Positions 20,926 to 32,470 of a DNA stretch of 64,000 nt are shown in pieces (the stretch's first letter is position 1; the number at the start of each line of letters is the position of its first letter). The stretch is taken from the NCBI GenBank assembly GCA_015183035.1, contig JACZZP010000013.1:2108001-2172000 (forward strand), given 5' to 3'. The notes under the pieces are model-generated. The model had not been told where the DNA came from. It did not search any database and worked only from the letters and a program-made list of their open reading frames with translations. Origin of the DNA: Meloidogyne chitwoodi. Taxonomy: Eukaryota; Nematoda; Chromadorea; Rhabditida; Meloidogynidae. The translations under genes and the position numbers were made by a program.

Positions 20926-21959
20926 AATTAATTTTTTACGGGAAAATGGGTGGTGGAAAATTTTTAATTGTAGTTTAATTAAATTTCTTGTCTCTATGGG
21001 CATTATTTAGTCAAAATTTTAAATTGCTATTTTAGCTAGAAAAACTTAAAAATTAAATTAAAGGAAATTAAGGTATTTTCATAAAAATTAAGCCGTAGAT
21101 TTTATATTCATCTATATCTCGGCTCAAATGCATCGAATTAACTAACAAATTTGTAGAATAATAAGCAATTTGTTGATCTGTCTTTGACCAAAAATTTATA
21201 GATTTAGGTCCCAGATTAACTGAGATAGGATCAAACGAAGTTTTGGGGATATTCATTCACACTATATTTTCGGGAGCGAATTCTCGGTCCAAATACTTCG
21301 AATGGACTTGTCGATGGTACCAGATATAGACCATTTACTTATCTATCATTGACCCAAAATTTATGGATTTAGGTCACTCTTGTAAAAAGTTATGATTTTT
21401 CAAAGTTTGGGGATTAGCTAATGTTTATCCCCTACATCTCTTTTTTAAATACACCTAATTGACTTTAAAAAATTTTAAAAAATATACAAAATTTATTAAA
21501 AATCTAAATTTATTTATATATTTAAATTACAGGCCAAAAGTAGATTAAAAAAATAATTTTCGTATTTTTAGTGAAAGAAATAAGGGGAGATATAAATAAA
21601 ATTATATACAATTACAAAATATTTTTTAAAATATATAATTTTAATTTTTATTAATTAGCCAAAACTAAAATAAATGTGTCAAGATGGTAAAAATTAAAAA
21701 AAACTTTTAATTTTGGCTAAAAAATACAAATCTTTTAATTAACCGGTTTTTAACTAAAACAAAAGAAAATAATTAAATAATAATGAGAAAAGAGAGATCT
21801 AAAATACAGTAATAATAATAATATAATTAAATATACCCAATATATTTTTAAGAAAATAATTAAATAATTTTTTTTTTAATATATTTTTTTTTTAAATTCT
21901 GAGAAAAAAAGGAATGTTTTTTTTTAAAAAAAAATAAAATATTTATCTATTCTTTTATT

Positions 21960-24900
21960 TTATTGTTCAATTTGTTGATTATTAAATAATGAAGAAAGTA
22001 ATGAATTTATACAAAATGTTGAAGTATTTTTATTATTTGAATAAATTGAAGAAGAAGAAGAAGACAATAAATTATTATTATTATTATTAATTGTTGTTGT
22101 TTGTAAATTATTATTTATTAAATTATTTAATGTTTGTTGTGCTAATTGTGGTGGTGATGTTCTAAAATATATTTTAATTTATTTTATTGTCAAAATGTCA
22201 ACATTTCAAAAAGTCAAATTTCAAAAATGTCAAAACTGAAAATTGGGATTTAACATTTGTTTTTTGGCATTTTGTCGTTCTGACATTTTGTATTTTTGAC
22301 CTTTTGTAAATTGGACGTTTTGTCAAATTATTTTTAAAATATTTTACCTTTCATTAAATTGTTGTATTTCAACAGTAGAATTACTTTTACTTTCATTATT
22401 ATTATTTTGTTCTTCTGTTTGCATTAAATTATTATTATTATTTAAAAGTTTAATTAAATTAGAAGAATTATTTAAATAATTAATAGGAGGAATTTGTGCT
22501 AATAAAGATGTTGGTAATGAAGATAACCATTCATATAAATTATTATTATTTTGATTTATTTGTATTGTAGAAGTTGTAGAAGGAGAAGAAGAATTTAATA
22601 AATATTGTTGTTGTTGTTGTTGTTGTAAAAGTTGTGGAGCAACACCAATTTGTTGTTGCGAAGAATTTGAAACTAAAGTTGCAATTTGAAGAGGAGAAGA
22701 AGAAGCAATTTGTTGTTGTAAAGCAACAGGTTGTGACGCAACAAAAGTTAATTGTTGCGGAACAACATTTTGTTGCGGAACAACATTTTGTTGCGGAACA
22801 ATTTGAGCAATTACTTGTTGAAAAGGAGATGAAGAAAATTGTGAAATATTATTTAAATTATTTAAATTATTATTTTGTAAATTATTTAAATATAAAGCAA
22901 TTAAATTTTTATTATTATTATTACTCCAACTAGTAGCTTTATTAAAATTATTGTTTTGTTTTTGTTGTTTAAAAAAGCTGCTAGTTGGATTAGAAGAAAA
23001 ACATTGTTGTTGTTTTTGTTGTTCATTTATTATTTGTTTTTGTTTTTGTAAATTTAATAAATTTATATTTTGTGACATGTTGTCACTGGACATTTTGCCA
23101 AAATTATTATTTAATTGTTTTCTTGGTTTATATTGCCTTCTTTTATTATTATTTATTATTTTATTATTATTTTCTAATTTTTCTAAATTTTCTGAATTTT
23201 CCAATATTTCACAAAATTCAAAACTTTCTTCTTCTTCTTCTAAATTTTCATTTCCTCCTTCTCTCGCCTTTTTCTGTCTACGCCTTAATTTTATTTGAGC
23301 AGCCATTAGACGACGTCTAAAAAATTATAATTTAAATTTATTTTTTTAACATTTTGAAAAGTTGACATTTTGAAATTTTTAATTATTTTTGTTTAAATAT
23401 ATTTTTATTTAAAAATAATTATTTAATGACAAAAAACTTGTGGGTGGCCATTTGGGTGCGAACACTTGAAAACATGGGAACTTTTAGGTGTTTTTTGTCA
23501 AAAAATAGTTAAAATAATTAAAAAAAACCTTTCTTCAACTAATCCACACTTTTCACAATCACAAATTCTAAAAGGACAGACTGCCTTTTTATGTCCTCTT
23601 AAAGCACTTTCTTTTCCATGTGCTGTACATCTTGCACACATTGGATTTCTTGTTTTTGGTCCATTATTTGTTTGTGGAATTCCCCCCAATAATATCAAAT
23701 TTTTTAATTTTCCTTCTCCTGGTTTTCGAGTATTTAAAGCATTATTTAAACGACGACGTTTTTCGACCATTTGACATTCTAGACATTGACACTCTCTGTA
23801 GCGACAAAATGGCTTGTGACCTTTACGTGGATGTTCCTAAAGAATTTAAAAAAAATTTTTTTAATTTTTGAAATTTTTTCTGAATTTTTTCTTGAATTTT
23901 GAAGGTTTTTTTCGACGCGTGAACGACTTTGGCGCGGACCCAAAAAAGTACCTAATATTGATGGCGTAAAATTTTGAAATTTTTTGTAAAAATTGTTCAA
24001 TGTTTTATCTAAATTCTCTATAAATTTCAACTTTTTTGAATCATCGGTTCAAAAGTTAGAGGCAAAAAACACCCAAAAATAGCAATTTTTCAGCATTTTT
24101 AATTACAACTTTGTTTATATTTAAATTAAAATTTTCAAATTTTTTGAGTTTATAGAGAAGCTTATTTTAAATATATTTATATAAATTTAAATTAATTTAA
24201 ATTTAAACAAGTTGTAGTTTTTAAAGTTAGCGCCTAACAATAACTACGCCCAAACGCTCGCTTAAAACTTGAATTTTTTTAATTTTTCAACTAACTTAGT
24301 GGGGTCATTTCGGCGCAATAATTAATTTTATTTTTAAAATTAATTAAATAAAACCTCTTTATGATTTAAACATCTTTGACAAAAATATTTTTTATCTTTA
24401 GGATCATCAAAATCTGCTCCACAACAACTACTTCCCCCAGAACTTAAAGCTATTGTTGTAATAGTTGGTGGTATTGGTGTAAATGATAAAATATCTATAA
24501 AATTATTTTTATTATTATTTTTTATTTTTTCTTCTTCTTCTTCTTCATTTATTAAATTATTATTTTTATTATTAATTTTTGAATTTTCTAATAAATATAA
24601 ATTATTATTATTTTTTGTTGTTGTTGACGTTATGATGGTTGATTGTTGTTGGGGTGAACTTGTTGAAGAAGTTGATGATAATTCTAAAAAAAAATTTTAA
24701 TAAAGAGTGATTTTGAGGGTCTTAACATTTTGAAATTTTTTTGGGGTTTTACCATTTTGAAATTTTTTCATTTTTACCATTTTGAAATTTTTAAGTAAAA
24801 ATTTATGAGAAAGTAAAACATATAAAAACATAAATAAAAAAAGATTCTTTTTTTATATTTTTAAGATAAAATTAAAATGTAAAAAAAATTAAAAAAAAAA

Positions 24901-26220
24901 GATTGGATGTTTGATTGGTTTTTGTTGCCTCCCATTAAATAAAAAAAGGCTTTTTAAAAATTACGGTAATGAGAAAAATATAAAATAAATTTAATTCTTG
25001 TGAGATAAAAAAAAGAAAAAAATTATGCAGGTGTTGCTATAAAATTAAAAAAAATTAAAAAGAAAAATGCTCTGATTGGGTAAGTGTGTGAGGGGAAAAC
25101 AGTATAACCTAACTGACGTTTTAGTGTCAAAACTTTTGAATAAATAAGAATAAAAATTTAAATTTTATATCAAAAAATAGAGAAGAAAAAGGGCTATAAA
25201 TAAATAAAAAATAAAATTTTTTAACTTGAGATTAAAAAAAGTTAAAAATTTTTAAAGCAATTATTAGACCGTTTTTGACAGTTTTTGGCCTATAACTTTG
25301 TTTAACTTAAATCTTTTTGGATATTATAAAAATATTTTTATAGTCCAAAATCTCCTCTATTTTTAAAATAAAAAATTAAATTTCTATCTCAATTCAAAGA
25401 AAAGTTATCAATTTTAAAGTAAACCCATATTTTTAAAAAACTTTTCTTTGGTTAAGTTGGTAAAATTTTTGTAATTTAATTAAAAATATAATAAAAGGGT
25501 AAAGTTTCGAATCCATTTGAGGAAATTTTTTTTTTAATTATTTTTCGTCTAGTAAAAATGAAAAAATGTGAAAGAAAAGAGTTGAAGTAAAAATAAAAAA
25601 GGGCGGGTAGAAGAAAAGTGCAACAAAACAACTTTGCTACTTCCGCGATTATTTTCTTTTCTTTCGCCATCTAAAAGTGCATTACCCACTTTTTATTTTG
25701 TTGCTTCTATTAGTTAGATTTTTTTATTTTTGTGTTGCAAATTTTTGTTAGAGAAAAACAATTGTTTAGAGGTTTGAAATGTAATGTTTTAAGTTTACAA
25801 TTTAAGGTTTTAATTATTCAAGTTTTAAGTTTACAATTTAAGGTTTTAAATATTCAAGTTTTAAGTTTACAATTTAAGGTTTTAAATATTCAAGTTTTAA
25901 GTTTTACCTTCTATTTCCGCCATTGTTTTTGACTCTGTGTCTGCTTCCTCTCTTCTTTTTTGAATATTTTCTTCATTCTCTAACATATTAATTTGTGGTG
26001 GAATAAATTCAGCAACAATAGAATACGGTGGTGATGAACTAGATTCTTTATTATTATTATTTTCCAAAAAATTATTTATTGTTGCACTTTTTTTAATTTC
26101 TTTTTTATTATTTGAATGTAATAATGTATTGTCTAGTGGAGGAATCCATTGATGTAAATGTTGGTAATTATTTTTATGATGATGAAGTAATAAATGTTGC
26201 TGTTGTTGTTGGTCAATCAT
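21960..26220 (-). CDS. mab-3: MAB-3-like DMRT transcription factor with two DM domains
   Basis: Five exons give about 705 residues. Exon 1 (25908-26220) begins MIDQQQQQHLLLHHHK. DM domain 1 reads FCQRCLNHKE, HPRKGHKPFCRYRECQC, LECQMVEKRRRLNNAL. DM domain 2 reads MCARCTAHGKESALRGHKK, CPFRICDCEKCGLVEER, RRLMAAQIKLRRRQKKAREG, and is split by an intron after EER. Zn ligands are complete in both. The extra residue in domain 2 (GHKKAVC) and the linker match my recollection of nematode MAB-3, a male-differentiation regulator. A tail of about 380 residues is rich in Gln/Asn and much longer than C. elegans MAB-3 (about 290 aa in all). Intron 1 is about 1.2 kb. Identity is firm; the role here is inferred. 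Confidence 0.93.
25447..25525 (+). repeat. Degenerate tRNA-like element
   Basis: TTTGGTTAAGTTGGTAAAA (A-box-like) and GGTAAAGTTTCGAATCCATT (worn B-box) lie in intron 1 of the mab-3-like gene, antisense to the host. Confidence 0.45.
25788..25905. repeat. Tandem repeat, 36-bp unit, about 3.3 copies
   Basis: Unit GTTTTAAGTTTACAATTTAA followed by GGTTTTAATTATTCAA. The array reaches the 5' splice site of mab-3 intron 1, so exon 1's donor lies at its edge. Confidence 0.85.
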
Positions 26221-26885
26221 TGTCGAATTTAATTTTTTCCTTTAATTAAAAAAATATTAGAACATTTTTTAAATAAAAAACGATAAAAGAACATTTTCTA
26301 AGAACATTTTAAATATTTTAAAATTTATTTTAAAAATATAATAAAAGAATAAAAAGACAATGGCCAAGTTTATACATATATATCTGCACTAGAAAAAAGT
26401 GGGCGTGTCAGTCAGGTGACTTTAACTGACAAATATTTTTTTCTTTAAAGACCACCCGCATTTATTATATATTATATATTTTTTTAAGCGAGAACCGAAA
26501 ATGGAAAAAATAAAAAACTAAATAAAAAAAAAATTTCTTGAAAGAAAAATGTCCAAAAATGGGTTGCAAAAATAAATTTAAAAAAATGGCAAAAGATTAA
26601 AAATATAAAAAAATAAATATATTACTTTTATTTTTAAAGAAAATATTTCATTTTATTTTAAAAGGCTCCGCCTCTTTATAAACTAATTTTGTAAAAAACT
26701 TAAATAATAAAGAATGGCAAATTCTTTATAATTTTTGCCATTTATATATTAGCCTGACAATGAAAGAAATAAAGAAAAAATCCCAAAGCTATTACAATTT
26801 TTTAACAAATTTGCATTTTTATTATTTAGGCCACACCCCTTCTCCATCCTTCAAGCATAGGCAGACACAAAGAAAAAACAATAGC

Positions 26886-27020
26886 AGTTAAAAATTGTAA
26901 ACTTAAACTTGAAATACTTAAAGTTGTAAACTTAAAACTTGAATATTTAAAACCTTAAATTTTAAACTTTAAAACATCAAATACTTAAAACTTGAAATAC
27001 TTACGTATATAAACTTAAAA
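26886..27020. repeat. Degenerate simple repeat (AACTTGAAATACTTAAA)
   Basis: About seven imperfect units of TTGTAAACTTAAAACTTGAA and AATACTTAAAACTTGAAATA. Same word family, reverse strand, as 25788-25905. Confidence 0.6.
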
Positions 27021-29043
27021 CATACTTAAACCTCTCTATTCTTAAGTATATTATCTCTGTCAATACAGCATAATTTATAACTTTTAAGCTTTAAATGAAA
27101 TAGAGTCTTATAAATATTATTCTTCCGCCTATCTTTTCTCGTGTTCGTTGGCCTTTATTTAATATGAAAAAAATTATCCAGTTATTTTTTTTTGTTGCCT
27201 ATTTTCCCAGCCAGCCACATATTTAATAGGCCACCCACATTGGTTTAGACAAATAATAAAAAAAGGAAATAGTATATATTTGTGCCATGTACCAAAAGAA
27301 TGTGTGGCATAATGTTCATTGATGCGTTTCACATTTTATATTTTCTTTATTTGTTTTTTGGTTGTCAAGGAAAATGAAGACGTTTCAAAGCAAACTTTTG
27401 ACATTTTGAACATTTTTTAAAATTTATTTAAAAAAATAACTGGCTAAAACAAACAAACTTTTTTTTTAAAAATTAAAAAAAGGTATGTCACGAAAGGTAA
27501 ATACACGAAAAATGAAACCGAAAAGAAAAAAATTCTTGAATTTTTTTTATTATATTTTGTCCCTAGTAAAAAGTGAAAATGCTTAAAAAAATATTCTGTG
27601 TGGTCTTCTCTTTTAAAAAAAAGTTTTTATTTAAAAAAGATGAGAGGTTAGAAAATAATTTAAATATAAAATTAGATAATATAAAAAGACAGAGAAAAGA
27701 AAAAAATAAAAATAATTTTTTCATTGGACAATGAAACATTTTTTAATAGAAAAGAGAGGGGCGTTTTTCTCCTTTTCTCTAACTCTCTTTTTTTTCTCTT
27801 TTTTTTTAGGTTGCGAATATAATTACACACTTAAGTTTGTAAATAAGTTTATTTATTTCTCTCTAACTTCAAGTAAAAGAAGATTTTAATTTGTTTCTCT
27901 GTTTTATTGCCAATAAAAAAAATAGAGAAAGAGATAAGAGTTTTTGTACCCACACTTTTTTAGTGTCTAAAAAAGACGAAAGAGCAAATAAAAATAAAAG
28001 AAACGCGTAGTAGTAGTCGCTCAAGTCAGTCAATCGTTGCATTTGTGCACATGTATAATTTAATACTTTTCAGTCATTTTTTATGTTTCTTAAGTAAAAA
28101 AAGGAAAGAGAGAAAATTTTCTCTCTTCTGGGTAGACCACACAAGTTGTATTTTATAAAAACAGCTGTGCCCATTTACTCTCTTCTAGAGAAATGAGTAA
28201 AAAAAAGGAGGAGAGACTTCGCCTATCTCTAAAGGTTCACTCGAGTCTCAAAAAATAAAAGTTAATTTTAGTCTTATTTAGACCCCACTTCTCGGGGTTT
28301 TAATAAAAAAAAGGTTCATTAGAGTCTCAATTTCATCATTCAATTTGAATTAAATTTAAATTAGGTAAAGACTCAAATAACCTTTTTATGTCTCTCTTCT
28401 TTCTTCTCTTCTTTCCCAACCCATTATATAAAAGAAGGACTATCTATGGTTGTAAAAAACAACGTGTGTGGCCTTAATTTAAAAAAGGGCCTAGATACTC
28501 TTTTTTAACGTTTTTCATTCTCTCGAGAACAGGCAACATAAAAAATGGAGGAATAAAAAGAGGAAGGAAAAATAAAGGGGAAATGACAAAAAATCCCTAT
28601 GAGTGTTGAATGGCCTTAAAATAAAATAAAAAATAGTTGTTGGTGGTACTAAAAGACCCGATGATGAGAACCGATGTGTGCAAAAAAAAAGCTTTGGCGG
28701 GGAAGAAACTAAAGATTATTTTTATATTTTTAGAAAAAAAGGAACAGCCAATAATATGAGGAGAAGAGATATTTTTTAAAGAAAAAAATAATTTTTTTAG
28801 AGTTTTTTATTTCCAATTTGGGAATAAACTGAAAAGAAGATAAAATATAAAATAAAATTTAAAGGTTTAAATAATTTTTAAAATTAAATTTAGACAATTT
28901 TTTTTGGTATTTTAGAGAATTTTTGAAGAGTTAAAAGGTTTTGTAAACAATTAAATTCTTTAAAAAATTCTAAAATATTTTTTACTTTGTCCAAAATTTT
29001 TTAAATTAATTTATTTAATAAAAAATAGTCTTTTTGTAATTCT

Positions 29044-29128
29044 TTCCTTCGAAAGGATTCGAACCTTTCACCTTAAAAAATATTTTTATTAATAGGCACA
29101 ACACTTAACCATTACACCACAAATGCAC
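29044..29128 (-). repeat. tRNA-like element with A-box and B-box
   Basis: Minus strand: TTTGTGGTGTAATGGTTAAG then GAAAGGTTCGAATCCTTTCG, about 45 bp apart. The T-stem is perfect, but no acceptor stem pairs. One of the more complete members of the family. Confidence 0.6.
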
Positions 29129-29149
29129 TTGAGAACTAAAAGTTGTTTA

Positions 29150-29480
29150 AAAGTGCACTTACTCTAATGACCCATAACTTTATGTTAAATTAGATTTGAA
29201 AAATAAATTTTAAGTTAAAAAATAAAGGAGATTTCAGACTACAAAAAAAGTATAGAAACAGATTTTTAGCTAACAAATAAACTAAAGTTATGGACAAAAA
29301 ACAGGCAAAAGAGGCTAAAATCGAACTTTTAAAATTTATAACTTTTTTTAATTTAAAATTAAAAATTTAATTATGTAAAGGTTTTATAGCTTTGATTTTT
29401 CTCTATCATTTGATATAAAGAAAAAAATTTTAGAGCAATTTAAAGAAAAGTTATGGGTTGTCAAAAAAGGTTAAGGTCGC
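29150..29480. repeat. Imperfect foldback element (ACCCATAACTTT ... AAAGTTATGGGTTGT)
   Basis: The outer words ACCCATAACTTT and AAAGTTATGGGT face each other, with related internal words on both sides. Relatives occur at 24100-24220, 25275-25440, 29520-29760 and 30612-30960. Confidence 0.5.
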
Positions 29481-30129
29481 CAGCGCTAAACACCTAACAA
29501 GTTTTAAAACTCTTAACATTTTTAGTAAATAAAAATTACAATTTTATTTTGTAGCTTTGTAGCCCAGACTCTTCCCTTCATTTTAATAAAAAAGAAAAAA
29601 TTTTAAAAAATATTATAAAAAAGTTTTAGAACAAAAACCGTCAAAAACACCCTACTAAACACTTCAAAAATTAATAACTTTATTTATATAAAAGCTAAAG
29701 ATTAGTTTCTTATTATTTTTGTAGCCCATTTTCTTCTCTAATTTTTGATATAAAAAATTTTTTGTTAACTTTAATAATAATAAAGATATATTTATTTAAA
29801 TAAAGTCATACAATGACCACCACACATTTAGAAAAAAAAATAAAGGAGAAAGTAAAAATTAAAATAAAAAAAACTTCTGATTTATAGATAAAGAAGTTAT
29901 TTTTTTTATTTAAAAAGTTTTTTTTTGGGTCGTTCATTATTGTTAACAAAAACATTTTTTATTAAACAAAAAGTAGGGCACTTGACTTGTTGCGCGCCGA
30001 ACACTAAAAAATAATAATAATATTTTCAAAGAGAGGAAAAAAATAAAAAAAATATTAAAAACTAGCTGCTAAAATATAGTCAAGAAAAAATAAAGAAAAA
30101 AAAATAAAAATAAAATAAATACTTGTTTT

Positions 30130-30407
30130 GGTACTTTTCCGTTATGCTACACCCCCCATTTCAGTGCCAAAAAAAGTGAGTGCCTATTAATACTTAATGC
30201 ATTAATATTTAAATTTTAATCTGTATTTTTTGATTGTCATACAATCTTTGGTCGTTAAACGAGTATATAAAGAATTAATAAAAGTAAAAAATATTAATTC
30301 AATTAAAAATAATTAAATAAAAATGCCTTATAATTACGACACACTTATTAATAGGCACTCAAATTTTTGGCACTGAAATGGGGGGTGTAGCATAACGGAA
30401 AAGTACC
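30130..30407. mobile_element. 278-bp MITE with about 62-bp TIRs and 8-bp target duplication
   Basis: Ends GGTACTTTTCCGTTATGCTA, with the CACCCCCCATTTCAGTGCC block, and their reverse complement, nearly perfect over about 62 bp. The flanking direct repeat is CTTGTTTT (30122-30129 and 30408-30415). No coding capacity. The 8-bp duplication suggests a hAT-type source. Confidence 0.92.
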
Positions 30408-30611
30408 CTTGTTTTTTTTTAAATTAATCTGGGGCAATTTTTTTACTCCCTCCTATATACATTATTTAATTTTTAATAAAAATAGATAATTTAACTTTAA
30501 AATTGTTGTAAAAATTTTATTTTAAATAAAATTTAGCTCTTTTAAGTAATAAATATTAAAATCTATTAAAAAAAATTTAAAAAAATCTAAAAAAAATGAC
30601 AAATTTAAGGA

Positions 30612-30960
30612 AAGGTCAGTTCAGTGCCACCTTAATAACTCAAAAATGGATGCTCCATTTTTGACTATTTTAATATCATTCGATAGAGCAAAAAATTTGC
30701 TACAAAATAAATTAAAATAATATTTTTAAGCAACTAGGAAACTAAGTTATGACCAAAAAGCTAACATTTTGGGAGGAAAATGCGTTTCTTTAAAAGTTTT
30801 TAAATTGTAACTTTTTTGTCAAATAATTTAAACATTTAATTTTAATTGTAATTTGTAGCAAATTTTCTGCTCTATTTAATGATACTAAAATAATTTTAAA
30901 TTAATAATTAATTAAAGAGTTATCAAAGATGGCACTTAAAAGGACAACATTGCGCTCAAA
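30612..30960. repeat. Degenerate inverted-repeat element
   Basis: TAATATCATTCGATAGAGCA with AATTTGCTACAAA on the left matches TTTGTAGCAAATTTTCTGC with TCTATTTAATGATACTAAAA on the right. The ends GTGCCACCTTAATAACTC and AGAGTTATCAAAGATGGCAC also pair. No clear target duplication. Confidence 0.6.
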
Positions 30961-32344
30961 TGGCGCTAATTTCACAGATTTTCTCTTTAAAAAAGTTTTT
31001 TTTTAAACAAAAAATAAGAGTATCATTAGCAAAGAAAATTAATGATAAAAACTTGAGAAAAAAATTTTTAGTAGAAAGAATTAAAAAAAAATGAGGAGAG
31101 AGGGGAGAAGAGAAATTGATGTGTGTGCTTTTTTTAACGGCAACAAATGCACTAATAATAAATATATTTTTTTAAACAAAATAAAAAAGGCAACAAAAAT
31201 AAAGTGAAAAAGATTATTATTACTCTGAAATTTTTTGACACCCAATTTATCACTATATAAAAAAGTTGGTGATCAGTTGGGTATTTAGTGTTGATCTTTT
31301 GTATTTTTGATCAGTAAAGTATTAGAGTTGATATTTTAGGTTATTTTAAAAATACACTTTTCTAGTACCACGATAGATGTAAAAAAAAAAAAAATAATTG
31401 TTGTCAGCAAAAAAGTGTATAGTAGAGAATCTTTCAAGAAAGGAAGGGAAGGTGGAGTGTTGTGAAGAAAGAAAAGAGGATTTGTATGATAAAAAAATTA
31501 AAAAAAAAATATTTTTGTTTTTTTTTGGTATATTGGCTGTAGTAATAAATTATATTTAAAAAAAACCAACTGCTCTTAAAAAAATCTGAAAAAAGGGGCG
31601 ACTACCTAAGGTTGTTGCCTTTCTCACCTTTCTTAAAAATAACACTTTTCTTTTATTAGCCATTAGAGTATAGTTAATATTTAAAAATTTTGCATTTTTT
31701 GGTGTTATAAAAATAATATCAAAATTAGAAATTTTGAAAAGTAGACGTTTTTTATTTTGAATTTATATTATTTTCAGACTCTAATGTCCCCTTAAATAAA
31801 ATTCCCCTTCAATGTATCTTTTTTTCACTCTCTTCCCAATCTTTTGTTGACAGCCGTTCCACCATCCCCACTGTTGTTGTTGTTTTGTTGCCTTTATTTT
31901 TTATCTTTTAATAAAATCATTTGTGACTGGCGGAGAAGAGGACGACCACCAACATTGAGTGGACGACCGCCCACCCAGAAATTGAGAAAGAAAAAATAAG
32001 CACAGCCAGCCGGACATAAAAAATGAGAGAAGGAAAGAGAGTAAGACCACCCAGTTCGCAACAAAAACACAGAGAGAGAAGAAAAAAAAAAGAGACCATT
32101 TTTTAAATAAAATATATCTGTCTTCTCGTTGTTTATTTGTTGCCTCTCTTTTTATTTTCTTTTCTCTCTCTTCGTGCTTGGCGCTGCCGATTGAGAAAAG
32201 AGATATAGGGGGAAATGAAAAATGAGTGAAAAAAAAATAAAAAAATGTAAAAAAATGAGAAAATGGGGTAATAAGTATAAATAATGTAAATTATATAAAA
32301 TTAAAATTGGGGAAAAATATATATTTTGAATTTTCTTTTTATAG

Positions 32345-32470
32345 TAACTTAAAACTTGAATTGTAAAACTTGAATTAATTTATTAAAAAATAAACTTGAA
32401 TTGTAATATAAACTTGTAATATATAAAACTTGAATATAAACTTGAATTGTAAAACTTGAATTGTGACTCA
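32345..32470. repeat. Irregular tandem repeat of AAACTTGAATTGTAA
   Basis: About seven spaced copies of AACTTGAATTGTAAAACTTG, the same word family as 26886 and, in reverse, 25788. Confidence 0.65.

Larger units (their letters stand above)
18669..21197. repeat. 2.5-kb near-perfect palindrome
   Basis: The left arm (18669 to about 19819) and right arm (about 20058-21197) are reverse complements with almost no differences in the stretches compared. One 11-bp insertion (around GAGATACGAGA) lies near 19666 in the left arm only. The centre (about 238 bp) is only partly self-complementary. The arms carry repeated GAGCCGAGATAT / CTAAATCTATAAATTTTTGG units and one tRNA-like element each, but no transposase frame. 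Related diverged units lie outside both arms (18000-18668, 21198-21400). The small frames at 18526, 19592 and 21068 are repeat sequence, not genes. Confidence 0.93.

Noticed and set aside
18526..21256. Three small frames in the palindrome (18526, 19592, 21068), two nearly identical
   Set aside because: They arise from the mirrored repeat units, lack family features, and have no start context or introns.
22634..23320. Several plus-strand frames opposite the mab-3-like gene
   Set aside because: They are complements of CAA/AAT codon runs and mirror the Gln/Asn tail; the minus strand has the DM domain and matching splice phases.
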